Shown: piece by piece, positions 34,856 to 41,970 of the stretch
Layout of the letters: the number at the start of each line of letters is the position of its first letter
How positions within the stretch are numbered: the first letter of the stretch is position 1
Assembly (NCBI GenBank): GCA_947625775.1
Contig: CANQPM010000026.1
Coordinates: 1 to 41,970, forward strand
DNA length: 41,970 nt
Reading direction: 5' to 3'
DNA from: an uncultured Lachnospiraceae bacterium
GTDB taxonomy: Bacteria; Bacillota; Clostridia; Lachnospirales; Lachnospiraceae
Notes under the pieces: model-generated
Seen by the model: the letters and a program-made list of their open reading frames with translations, nothing else
Database searches by the model: none
Told to the model about the DNA's origin: nothing
Program-made: the position numbers and the translations under genes

Positions 34856-37786
34856 CTACAGCCACTTCTCCATCATCTCCAAAAGCTTTGAGACCTCCAC
34901 GGGCTTCGCCAGATGGTCGTTCATTCCCGAGTCAAGCGCCTCCTTGATGTCGTCGGCGAAGGCGTTTGCGGTCATGGCTATAATCGGTATGTCATCAGTA
35001 TCTCCCCGCCCTATTGAGCGTATGCGTCTTGCCGCCTCGTAGCCGTTCATCACAGGCATCTGTATGTCCATAAGCACCAAATCATAATAGTGCGGCGGAT
35101 TCTGCTCTATCTTTTCAACGGCGATTTTGCCGTCCTCTGCCTGCTCCACCTCCACATTTATAAATGAAAGCAGCTCGCATGCAATCTCGCGGTTCAGCTC
35201 ATTGTCCTCAACCAAAAGCACGCGCTTTCCCTCGTAGCTTGTTTCCCGAAGCTCCGCCGTTTCAAGCTTAGCCGTCTTTTCATTCTTCGCAAGCACTGAT
35301 TTTAGCGCATAGACAAGGCGCGAGCGGAACAGCGGCTTTTCGATAAAGGTCTTTATCCCCGCCCCCCTCGCTTTTGCCTCCACGTCAGTCCAGTCGTAGG
35401 CGGACAAAATTATTATCGGTACGTCCCTGCCCACGCGCTCGCGTATTTCAACCGCCGTTTCTATGCCGTCTTTTTCGGGCATTTTCCAGTCGAGAATAAG
35501 CGCGGCAAAATCATCTCCCGCATTGTGCGCCTCAACGGTGCGCTCGACCGCCTCTTTGCCGCTCAGCACCCATTCAGGCTTCATTCCTATGCTTTCCAGA
35601 ATATCGTATGTAGTAATGCAGGATTCCTTGTTGTCGTCGGCTATCAGGACACGCAGGTTTTTGAGCGCATTCAAATCCTCGCCGTCAGACTCCTGCAGCT
35701 TTAAATGCACCTGCACGGTAAATTTAGAGCCCTCGCCAAGCTTGCTTTCCACCTGAATATCGCCGTTCATCATCTGCACGATGTTGCGCGTGATTGACAT
35801 TCCAAGCCCCGTGCCCTCGATTTTTTTGCTGACCGAATCGTCTGCGCGCGTAAACGGCTCAAAAATCGTACTGATAAACTTCTCGTCCATGCCCATTCCG
35901 TTGTCCTCGCAGATAAATTCGTAATGAGCCATATTGTTGATTAACGACGGCAGCTCCTTTATTGAAAACGTAATCGTGCCGCCGTCAGGCGTAAATTTCA
36001 CGGAATTGCCGAGTATATTCACAAAAATCTGCCGAAGCCTCAGCGAATCGCCGATAATGTCCTCATGCTCAATATCGGAAATATGCACATGAAGCTGCTG
36101 GCACTTGGCGTTTACCTGCGGCTTCATGATCGTGACAATGCTCTCCACCATGTCGGACATTCCAAACGGCTCCTCCGACAGCGAAAGCTTTCCGCTCTCA
36201 ATCTTTGACATATCGAGAATATCGTTTATGAGCGCGAGCAGATGGCTGCTCGACGTCGTTATCTTTTCAAGACAGTCTGAAAGGCGCTCCTTGTCGTCCA
36301 TATGCATAGCCGCCACGACAGTCATTCCCATGATTGCATTCATAGGCGTGCGTATATCGTGTGACATTCTCGCAAGGAAATCAGATTTTGCATGGTTTGC
36401 CGCCTCCGCCGCTTCCGACGCGTTTTTGAGCGCAAGGCGTATCTCCTGCTCGCGCTCCTTTAGCGCCGTCACGTCCTGAATGGCAAACAGCACGCTCACT
36501 GGTAAGCCGTCTTCTCTTTTCAGGCATATAATGGACATATTTTCCCAGTGCCTGCCGTTCATGTCAATCGGATACTCAAAGCGAAGGTACGGCACATTTT
36601 CAGTCAAATGGCTCTGCACGTATTCTTTTGTGATTACATCGCTCATTTCCTCGTCGGCATCGTCATGCGGCAGATATTTTGTTTCAAGATACCAGCGCAA
36701 GTCCGAATAAATCCCCTTTTCGGGCGCGCCGCTCTTTTTATCCTCAAGGTACTCATATGTGTCATCATCAAAATTGACAAGCGCAAACCGCGTAAAAAGC
36801 TTTTTCGTGGCATCAACAATGCTTGACATTTCCTGCTTTTCCGAGACAAGGCGCCTGTTTTTCATACCGTTCTTTGCCACAAGGTACATCAGGTACGCAA
36901 AGAATATAACAGTCAGCCTGATTTCAAGCAGAATGCCCGCGGAATCCGCGCTCTTTGCCATAGACTTTGTGATTGATGAGGGAAAATTCTGGACAAGGAA
37001 CCACTCGCCGTCATCCAGCGCTGTGACATTAGCGCTAATCGCCCCGCTTGAGCCCTGATAATTAAAGCTGGTGGAGTTTCTGCTTTCAAGCGCCTGCTCA
37101 AACTTGTCATAATTCTCGCCCGAGATCCTCCCCTGCGCTTCCAAATACTCCATTATGTTTTCCGACGTCATGCTGTCGCCCATGGAAAGTATCACATTGC
37201 CGTTTTCCTCAACAAGATAAGCGCTGCTCTCCACGCCGAAATAGTCCGTGGTAAGAATTCCGTCCAGCGTATTTCCGCGCATTATACCGCTCAATACGCC
37301 GATTATCTCATTTTCATAATAAAACGGCGTGTAAAAAATCAGCAGCGTCTCATTCGTAATGCGTGAGTTGTACACTACGGATTTTCCGCTCTCACCTTTA
37401 ATGCCAAGCTGAAAATACTCCCGATCCGCCAAATCCGCTGTACGCCCGTCCGCCGCCAAATCTATTCCGTCACTGTCAATAAACTCGACATAATCAAAGG
37501 TCGAGCGCTCCACCATGTCCTGCAGCATGTCAGTATCCACAACAGGCTCCGTCATAATCGAGCCGTAGAGGTGCGCCATCATTTCTATATTGCGCTGCGA
37601 GGTCTCCAGCATATCATTTATCCGCTCAGCCGTATGCTTAGTCGCCGCCTCGATAAAGCTGTTGTTCTGCTCGATTATGCGGCGGCTGTTGTCACGCGTA
37701 AAAGCATAAAATGAAAATATGAAACACGACAAAAGCACGCACGCAAATATTATTTTTAAAATAAATACCTTGTTTTGGTTTTTCAT
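34856..37786 (-). CDS. Hybrid sensor histidine kinase with two receiver domains
   Basis: This large membrane sensor has 976 residues. A first helix ([20 protein letters not shown]) and a second near 280-300 frame an extracellular Cache-like region ([20 protein letters not shown]). A PAS-like region follows ([33 protein letters not shown]). The kinase core has H476 in [16 protein letters not shown] and the ATPase boxes [11 protein letters not shown] and [16 protein letters not shown]. Two receivers follow, with phosphorylation sites D766 ([12 protein letters not shown]) and D907 ([11 protein letters not shown]). No HPt or output domain is attached, so the downstream partner is unknown. Start 37786 has GAGGGGGATAAC upstream. 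The gene follows azlCD on the same strand. Confidence 0.93.
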   Translation of the reverse strand: MKNQNKVFILKIIFACVLLSCFIFSFYAFTRDNSRRIIEQNNSFIEAATKHTAERINDMLETSQRNIEMMAHLYGSIMTEPVVDTDMLQDMVERSTFDYVEFIDSDGIDLAADGRTADLADREYFQLGIKGESGKSVVYNSRITNETLLIFYTPFYYENEIIGVLSGIMRGNTLDGILTTDYFGVESSAYLVEENGNVILSMGDSMTSENIMEYLEAQGRISGENYDKFEQALESRNSTSFNYQGSSGAISANVTALDDGEWFLVQNFPSSITKSMAKSADSAGILLEIRLTVIFFAYLMYLVAKNGMKNRRLVSEKQEMSSIVDATKKLFTRFALVNFDDDTYEYLEDKKSGAPEKGIYSDLRWYLETKYLPHDDADEEMSDVITKEYVQSHLTENVPYLRFEYPIDMNGRHWENMSIICLKREDGLPVSVLFAIQDVTALKEREQEIRLALKNASEAAEAANHAKSDFLARMSHDIRTPMNAIMGMTVVAAMHMDDKERLSDCLEKITTSSSHLLALINDILDMSKIESGKLSLSEEPFGMSDMVESIVTIMKPQVNAKCQQLHVHISDIEHEDIIGDSLRLRQIFVNILGNSVKFTPDGGTITFSIKELPSLINNMAHYEFICEDNGMGMDEKFISTIFEPFTRADDSVSKKIEGTGLGMSITRNIVQMMNGDIQVESKLGEGSKFTVQVHLKLQESDGEDLNALKNLRVLIADDNKESCITTYDILESIGMKPEWVLSGKEAVERTVEAHNAGDDFAALILDWKMPEKDGIETAVEIRERVGRDVPIIILSAYDWTDVEAKARGAGIKTFIEKPLFRSRLVYALKSVLAKNEKTAKLETAELRETSYEGKRVLLVEDNELNREIACELLSFINVEVEQAEDGKIAVEKIEQNPPHYYDLVLMDIQMPVMNGYEAARRIRSIGRGDTDDIPIIAMTANAFADDIKEALDSGMNDHLAKPVEVSKLLEMMEKWL

Positions 37787-37797
37787 GTTATCCCCCT

Positions 37798-37843
37798 CTT
37801 GATACACCTGTGAATTTGCGTGTAAAAAATTTGCTTTTCACAC
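37798..37843 (-). repeat. Leader repeat copy 3 (upstream of hybrid kinase gene)
   Basis: On the minus strand TGTGAA pairs with TTCACA across a long loop containing CAAATTTTTTACACGCAAATT, followed by CAGGTGTATCAAGAG and the kinase ribosome site. The last part is nearly identical to copy 2 ahead of the GH29 gene (CAGGTGTATCAAGA), although the genes are unrelated. Confidence 0.45.
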
Positions 37844-37857
37844 TAATGCCCGCAGCG

Positions 37858-38163
37858 TCATATTGCCATAAAAAGCTGCTCTGCCGCAAAAACCGCAATG
37901 CACGCTCCCGCCGCCACCGTCACCAGACTTCTGCGGCAGCACGCAAGCGCCACCGCCGCCGCCACTCCCGCAAACGCGCTCGCAAAGCTTTTTGTCGCGT
38001 AAAACACAGCAGGGACAGTCATTGCCGTAAGGCAGGCATATGGCACATAATATAAAAAAGAGCAGACAAACGGATTAGTGATTTTTCTGCGGAATACGGT
38101 CAGCGGAATTGCGCGAATCAGATAAGTAACCAGCGCCATAATAATAATATACAAATAAATCAT
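37858..38163 (-). CDS. azlD: Branched-chain amino acid transport protein AzlD
   Basis: This is the small membrane partner of AzlC in a branched-chain amino acid exporter. It has 101 residues and about four helices: MIYLYIIIMALVTYLIRAIP with the conserved Arg-Ala-Ile-Pro, then PFVCSFLYYVPYACLTAMTV, then two short helices. The start 38163 has GGAAG 6 nt upstream; an in-frame ATG at 38190 would add nine basic residues. It lies 137 bp downstream of azlC on the same strand. The gap holds no visible gene. Confidence 0.88.
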   Translation of the reverse strand: MIYLYIIIMALVTYLIRAIPLTVFRRKITNPFVCSFLYYVPYACLTAMTVPAVFYATKSFASAFAGVAAAVALACCRRSLVTVAAGACIAVFAAEQLFMAI

Positions 38164-38300
38164 TCTTTTCTTCCATTTCTGAGCCGCCATTCACGCCAGA
38201 CTATATGCGCCCTGCATTTTTGTGTCTGGCAGCTCCTTTTTCATATTTGTTTTAATCGCGTTTTAATCGCCTGTGATGTCCGATTTTTTACTTTTTAATC

Positions 38301-39008
38301 TTAATCCCCATTTTTATCCTGCGATACAGGGAAAATAACCGCTCCTGCCGCCGATGCCAGTATCGTGCATATGATTATTGACGTGCCTGTAGAAATCCCC
38401 GAAAACAGCGGCAGGTAATAAATCATGCAGCTAAACAGCGCCGCAAGCGCCGCCACTATCAATACAGGGCGGAGCTTCACTGCCGCGGGAACGACTATCG
38501 CGATAAACATTCCGTAGAGCGCCACATTCAGCGCGCTGCTTATGGCATCGGGAAGCGCCTGCCCCGCAGCCGCGCCAAGCGCAGTACCGCTTGTCCAGCC
38601 GATTACTGGCAGGCTCTGCAGACCAAGCATATATGAAAAGGTTAGGCTTTTACTGCGGTTCATCGCTACGGCAAAAATCTCGTCAGTATTTGCAAACGCT
38701 ATCACCAGCCGCTGCCAGAGCGTTATCTTTTCAGAGAGTTTCTGCGACAGCGACAGGCTCATCAGCGCATAACGGAGGTTTATGATAAGCTGTGTCAGAA
38801 TAAGCTCTAATATTGTCCCGCCCGTGGCTATCACGGCAAGCCCCGCAAACTGCCCCGCGCTAGTCACGTTGGTAAGGCTCATAAATGCGCCCTGAAAAAT
38901 GTCCAGACCTGATGAAACCGCCATGATGCCGATGCTGAAGCTTACCGACAGATATCCAAGCGCGATGGGAACGCCGTCTTTTAAGCCTTCTGTGAAGTTG
39001 TTTTTCAT
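38301..39008 (-). CDS. azlC: Branched-chain amino acid permease AzlC
   Basis: This is the large subunit of the AzlCD exporter, 235 residues and about seven to eight helices. Family marks are the opening FTEGLKDGVPIALGYLSVSF, TNVTSAGQFAGLAVI and LTQLIINLRYALMSLSLSQ, with the conserved Asn-Leu-Arg-Tyr-Ala/Leu-Met, and FAVAMNRS in the middle. It would export branched-chain amino acids or analogues across the membrane with AzlD. GGAGAG lies about 12 nt before the start. Confidence 0.9.
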   Translation of the reverse strand: MKNNFTEGLKDGVPIALGYLSVSFSIGIMAVSSGLDIFQGAFMSLTNVTSAGQFAGLAVIATGGTILELILTQLIINLRYALMSLSLSQKLSEKITLWQRLVIAFANTDEIFAVAMNRSKSLTFSYMLGLQSLPVIGWTSGTALGAAAGQALPDAISSALNVALYGMFIAIVVPAAVKLRPVLIVAALAALFSCMIYYLPLFSGISTGTSIIICTILASAAGAVIFPVSQDKNGD

Positions 39009-39118
39009 TTTGGGTTCTCACTCTCCAATTCAAGGATTGTTTGTATTTCAGCAAGATGAACTGCCGTAAAGGTCAGTTCCTATGCGTCTTCGTGTAGAAG
39101 TGTATCATAACCAGACAT
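39005..39118 (-). other. Possible gene remnant in front of azlC
   Basis: A frame starting ATG at 39118 reads MSGYDTLLHEDA, then an in-frame TAG, then ELTFTAVHLAEIQTILELES to a TGA that overlaps the azlC start (ATGA). The helix-like second part and the overlap resemble a lost upstream gene of the azl operon. The evidence is weak and I cannot name a family. Confidence 0.25.
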
Positions 39119-39130
39119 AGAAATCAATTT

Positions 39131-39415
39131 TTAATGGAAAATAACACACAGCCTATTTAAAAAATCTTTATTTTGTAAGCGATTTAATCCAGCTTCATTT
39201 TTAACCGTGTCGAATTGCACACGGTTAAATTTTTGATTATGCAGTTCTTCACATAATGCAAGAAATTCAATCGTATTCCTATTTCTCATTCAATTCTGGA
39301 TAACAAGCTGTGGATCAACATCATTGCGGTATTTTGCTATGTCGGTCAGGGAAATAAATTCATCTTCAAAATCTGTTGTATAAATTCCGATTTCAATTCC
39401 TTTGGCATGAATCAA
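39131..39415 (-). pseudogene. KilA-N domain protein, interrupted by a stop
   Basis: The minus strand encodes IHAKGIEIGIYTTDFEDEFI, then SLTDIAKYRNDVDPQLVIQN, then TGA at 39290-39292, then MRNRNTIEFLALCEELHNQ and KFNRVQFDTVKNEAGLNR. This is the start of KilA-N proteins of Lachnospiraceae and phages, which read ISLTDIAKY....P..VI.NW.R.R.T.EFLGLWE..NP.F. The TGA stands where the family has the conserved Trp after Asn, so a single TGG to TGA change fits. After NEAGLNR the similarity is lost and the frame ends at 39131. The protein is thus both stopped and truncated. Confidence 0.75.
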
Positions 39416-39432
39416 GACAATTAAACCTATTC

Positions 39433-39621
39433 TTATTTCTTTATCAGCCTCTCATACTTCATCTGATACTCTATCAACCGCGGGACATATTCTGGCGGAG
39501 TTCGTCTGCCCGCCTCCCAGTCCTCCAAAGTGCGGACAGGTATCCCCGTATGAATCGAAAATTCTTTCCTGTTCTCGCCTGCTCCCTCACGAAGTTCCGT
39601 TATCATTTTCGCTATATCCAT
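39433..39621 (-). CDS. Small XRE-type helix-turn-helix protein
   Basis: This DNA-binding protein has 62 residues and consists of little more than a helix-turn-helix: GENRKEFSIHTGIPVRTLED with WEAGRRTPPEYVPRLIEYQM after it. Such short proteins are common in Lachnospiraceae, often near mobile elements, and may be regulators or antitoxin-like. GGAGGAAG precedes the start at a good distance. The KilA-N remnant begins 17 bp downstream on the same strand. Confidence 0.8.
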   Translation of the reverse strand: MDIAKMITELREGAGENRKEFSIHTGIPVRTLEDWEAGRRTPPEYVPRLIEYQMKYERLIKK

Positions 39622-39654
39622 ATCAATCTTCCTCCACGCATTGCGATATATGTA

Positions 39655-39804
39655 TCATAGCATATGATCTGCTTCTTCGCAATGTATGTCCCGCATTTCT
39701 TTCTTCCCTATCTTTTCAAACATATTCGACCCGTATTTCAGTATCAGTCTGCTCATCACATCAATACAGCGCTTAAAGGCAGCATTATCCTCTGAATCGG
39801 TAAC
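39655..39804 (-). other. Short ORF fragment, C-terminus of unknown protein
   Basis: A 49-codon open stretch reads VTDSEDNAAFKRCIDVMSRL followed by ILKYGSNMFEKIGKKEMRDI and ends before the XRE gene. A stop codon lies just upstream in frame and there is no good ribosome site. The pattern resembles the C-terminal helix of small Lachnospiraceae proteins of unknown role. It is probably a gene remnant. Confidence 0.35.
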
Positions 39805-39822
39805 CTAATCAACCCGTCCACT

Positions 39823-39915
39823 ATGAAACAAGTTTTAGATATTATAAAAACATTATTGCCAAATGACTATCAAAAATTAAGTAATAATCAAGCATTAAAT
39901 CGTTTCAACCTATAA
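39823..39915 (+). other. Short rightward ORF, 30 codons
   Basis: ATG at 39823 opens MKQVLDIIKTLLPNDYQKLS and stops at 39915. It is A+T-rich, unlike the flanking genes, and has no clear ribosome site. It could be the truncated N-terminus of an acquired gene. I do not recognise it. Confidence 0.25.
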
Positions 39916-39919
39916 TCCA

Positions 39920-41646
39920 TCATTCATCAGCCTGAATACGGAAGGACTGCTCCACAATCTCCATGATCTGATCGACATCCGATGTGTGCTCCATATACAG
40001 CTCAACATCACCGTTGCCCCATCTGCCAAGACCAGTTATGTCACGACAAACACCATTCGGATCAATCACTTCCGAAAACTTCATATTCACAGAAATACGG
40101 AGTCTCTGTTTCTGGAAAACGATATCCACAAAATTGGTATCCAGCTTATAGGCAACATACAGCTTTTTGAATTCGCGCTTAACATCCGGAGAGAGATTCT
40201 GGATTCGACGATCAAGAACTTCAAACAGCGTTTTAGTGAAAACGTTTGTATCGTAAGTTGCGAGGCTGTAACGCTCCGCAGGTTTTTCCACCGTCTGATA
40301 AGGAGCAAGCTCCGCAGCGGTCATATCTGGGTACGCCCAGATCCGTTTAGCCTTATCCGCCAGCAGCGAGGCGCGTTCTTTTATTCTTTGTTCATTCCAT
40401 TCCTTGAGTTTAACAACATAGGCATTCAAGCGGAGAGCACTTTCCTTAAAGCCACCCTCCATATCCATCTTGACCATAAACGGATGGTCGCTCATTTCTG
40501 AATTATACGCTGTAAGCGTCAGATTGCCGATGGTGTGCAAATAGTTCTTTTGTACTTCGCGCCAATTCGCTCCAAGCATCTGCTGCCACTCCTGGCTTAG
40601 ACTGCTGTTCTGAGGCATAATATGCTCAATCGTATAATTCTCAATGATGATCGGAGCCTTGTTTTCATAGTTCTCCAGATGACCGAGGATAAAGTTACGG
40701 GAGCGCATGTTGTAAATATCTCTTGACACAAAGGCAGCCGTGAACTTATCATCGTTAGGGAACTCTTTATAATCGTCCCGCATTACAAAGAATGCCTTAA
40801 TAGAATTGACGTAGTCATCTGGTCTGATTTCATTTCTCAGTGTAGCAAAAGTCTTATTCGGCGAATTTGTCGGTATATCACAGATGCTGCGCCGAAAGAC
40901 ATAGCTGATGCAAAGCTGGATAATCAGCTTCAAATCATCCGCGGAAATTATACCCTCGGCATAATCATTATGCACTTTAAGCAGGAAAGGATATGAGACT
41001 TCCATACGAAGGTCGTTGATGTCCTCATACAAGGATTTGAAAGCGGGATTGCTGCTCCGTCTGAATACCATATCAGTATAATACTTAGCGTAGGTCAGCA
41101 AATCCTGACACAACTCACGAATAGTGCCGAACTCGCAATTCAGATGATAGAGCTTGAACTCTTCATACACGCGATCCTGCTTGGGAATACGTGTAATCTT
41201 CATTGTCAGGTAATCGCGGAAAAATCTATCCATAACGGAATCCTGCGTCTCATAAACGAACAGCAATTCCATAGGCCGCCATAGGTGCTCGTAGACAAAT
41301 GCCTGCTCCATAGGCTCCAGCCCCATAAGAACATAGTTCCGAATTAGGTCAGATTCAGACAACTCTTTACCAGTGGAATTCAGGCTCTCAAAAATAGCCT
41401 GTGCATCATCAACTGAGCGGTCAAGTGTTATATTTACAATCTGCAGCTTACCAATCGACTCATACACCTCGGCAGGCTGTAATTCTTTATCTGCAATCTT
41501 CCCCACAAAGAATTTATAGTTGTCAAGAAGCCTTGATCGCGTATTGTCTGGGATAGGCTTTTCCTCTACAAGCCGCATCAAGATATCCCGATCAGTTTCT
41601 GTTAAGAGCAGCTTATAGCGTTCATCGCCACTTTCGTACTCGTTTT
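39920..41646 (-). pseudogene. DUF262/DUF1524 (GmrSD-type) endonuclease, N-terminus lost
   Basis: This is a large part of a GmrSD-like nuclease, the group that attacks modified phage DNA. Family features are the helical region after the DUF262 core (ERYKLLLTETDRDILMRL, AQAIFESLNSTGKELSESDL, IRNYVLMGL) and the DUF1524 nuclease part with YTIEHIMPQ and HTIGNLTLTAYN. The N-terminal DUF262 segment with the DGQQR NTPase-like motif, about 100-150 residues, is missing. The frame opens only near 41690, inside the end of hsdS, and the family sequence starts right where hsdS stops. A start at ATG 41578 or at TTG 41581 could still give a ~550-residue product, but without the nucleotide-binding part. It looks like a deletion product. 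Confidence 0.75.
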
Positions 41647-41970
41647 TCAGAACAGTGCTCTGATTTGCTCCTGTAAATTATCGTTTACCTCCTCATTGGT
41701 CTGTATTTTTTCATCAATTACCTTAAGCATTCGACCAATAGCTTTTTGCTCATCCAGTGAAACAGGAAAACGTATTACAACCTCGTCCTGTAATCTGCGC
41801 TTATTTATTTCTGTTTGTCCCGTGGACCCCTCTGCAAAGCCCTCAACCTGCGTTTGAAAAGCCTTTATCGCATAGCCATAATATAAAGGATCAATCACTT
41901 TCCTCTCCACCGCCTCCACGATGCGCTCTGCAAAGGCGTCCTCCTTCTCCCTCGTTTCCAGATAGGGATC
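41647..41970 (-). CDS. hsdS: Type I restriction specificity subunit HsdS, partial
   Basis: This is the 3' part of an hsdS gene, open to the window edge. DPLYYGYAIKAFQ, FAEGSTGQTEINKRRLQDEV and FPVSLDEQKAIGRMLKVIDE form the end of a target-recognition domain and its conserved coiled coil (EKIQTNEEVNDNLQEQIRAL). HsdS proteins usually continue 10-20 residues further with a KSWFVDF-like tail; here a stop follows ALF, exactly where the truncated DUF262 gene begins. The first ~24 residues in the window (PYLETREKEDAFAERIVEAV) do not look like HsdS and I cannot assign them. hsdM and hsdR are not in the window. Confidence 0.7.
   Translation of the reverse strand, partial: DPYLETREKEDAFAERIVEAVERKVIDPLYYGYAIKAFQTQVEGFAEGSTGQTEINKRRLQDEVVIRFPVSLDEQKAIGRMLKVIDEKIQTNEEVNDNLQEQIRALF

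Noticed and set aside
39201-39228. Perfect 10-bp hairpin followed by a short T-run, looking like a terminator
   Set aside because: It lies inside the KilA-N coding remnant (FNRVQFDTVKNEAG); the palindrome follows from the codons, so a terminator role is not needed.

Overview
The window looks like the chromosome of a gut-type Clostridia, most likely Lachnospiraceae. I infer this from the protein flavour, the strong GGAGG-type ribosome sites, the ABC sugar importers with YesL and YesM/YesN partners, the clpS-clpA pair and the KilA-N/XRE remnants. No rRNA, tRNA, CRISPR array or intact insertion sequence was seen.

Layout. (1) Bases 1-3433 hold carB, with a promoter and a hairpin upstream. (2) Bases 3660-15041 hold a glycan locus. 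A leftward set encodes a GH31 alpha-xylosidase, a GH29 alpha-fucosidase and a GH42 beta-galactosidase, all without signal peptides. A divergent rightward operon encodes two ABC permeases, a lipoprotein binding protein and a YesL-family protein. The three enzymes match the sugars of a fucosylated xyloglucan side chain (Fuc-Gal-Xyl), so import followed by cytoplasmic trimming is a reasonable inference. (3) Bases 15125-15857 hold an unknown protein and a truncated BrnA-like antitoxin.

(4) Bases 15973-29943 hold a second glycan locus. A leftward run of eight genes encodes a binding lipoprotein, two permeases, a GH88 unsaturated glucuronyl hydrolase, a YesL protein, a protein with a discoidin-like C-terminal half, a heparinase II/III-type lyase and a DUF2264 protein. 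Divergent from it is a YesM/YesN two-component system. Two exact 13-bp direct repeats at 21-bp period lie between them and are good candidates for the YesN operator. The likely substrate is a uronic-acid polysaccharide such as a glycosaminoglycan. Inside this run, between the lyase and DUF2264 genes, are two ~100-nt palindromic elements whose long stems have diverged with compensatory changes.

(5) Bases 29978-32560 hold clpA and clpS. (6) Bases 32595-34805 are a decayed patch: an MNT nucleotidyltransferase with a truncated HEPN partner, an antitoxin followed by a PIN toxin broken by a 70-bp partial duplication, and an esterase broken by an 8-bp tandem duplication. In both broken genes, loss of one repeat copy would exactly restore the frame. 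(7) Bases 34856-39008 hold a large hybrid sensor kinase and the azlC-azlD branched-chain amino acid exporter. (8) Bases 39131-41970 are accessory DNA: a KilA-N pseudogene, a small XRE regulator, short ORF fragments, and a truncated DUF262/DUF1524 endonuclease joined directly to the 3' end of an hsdS gene that runs off the window.
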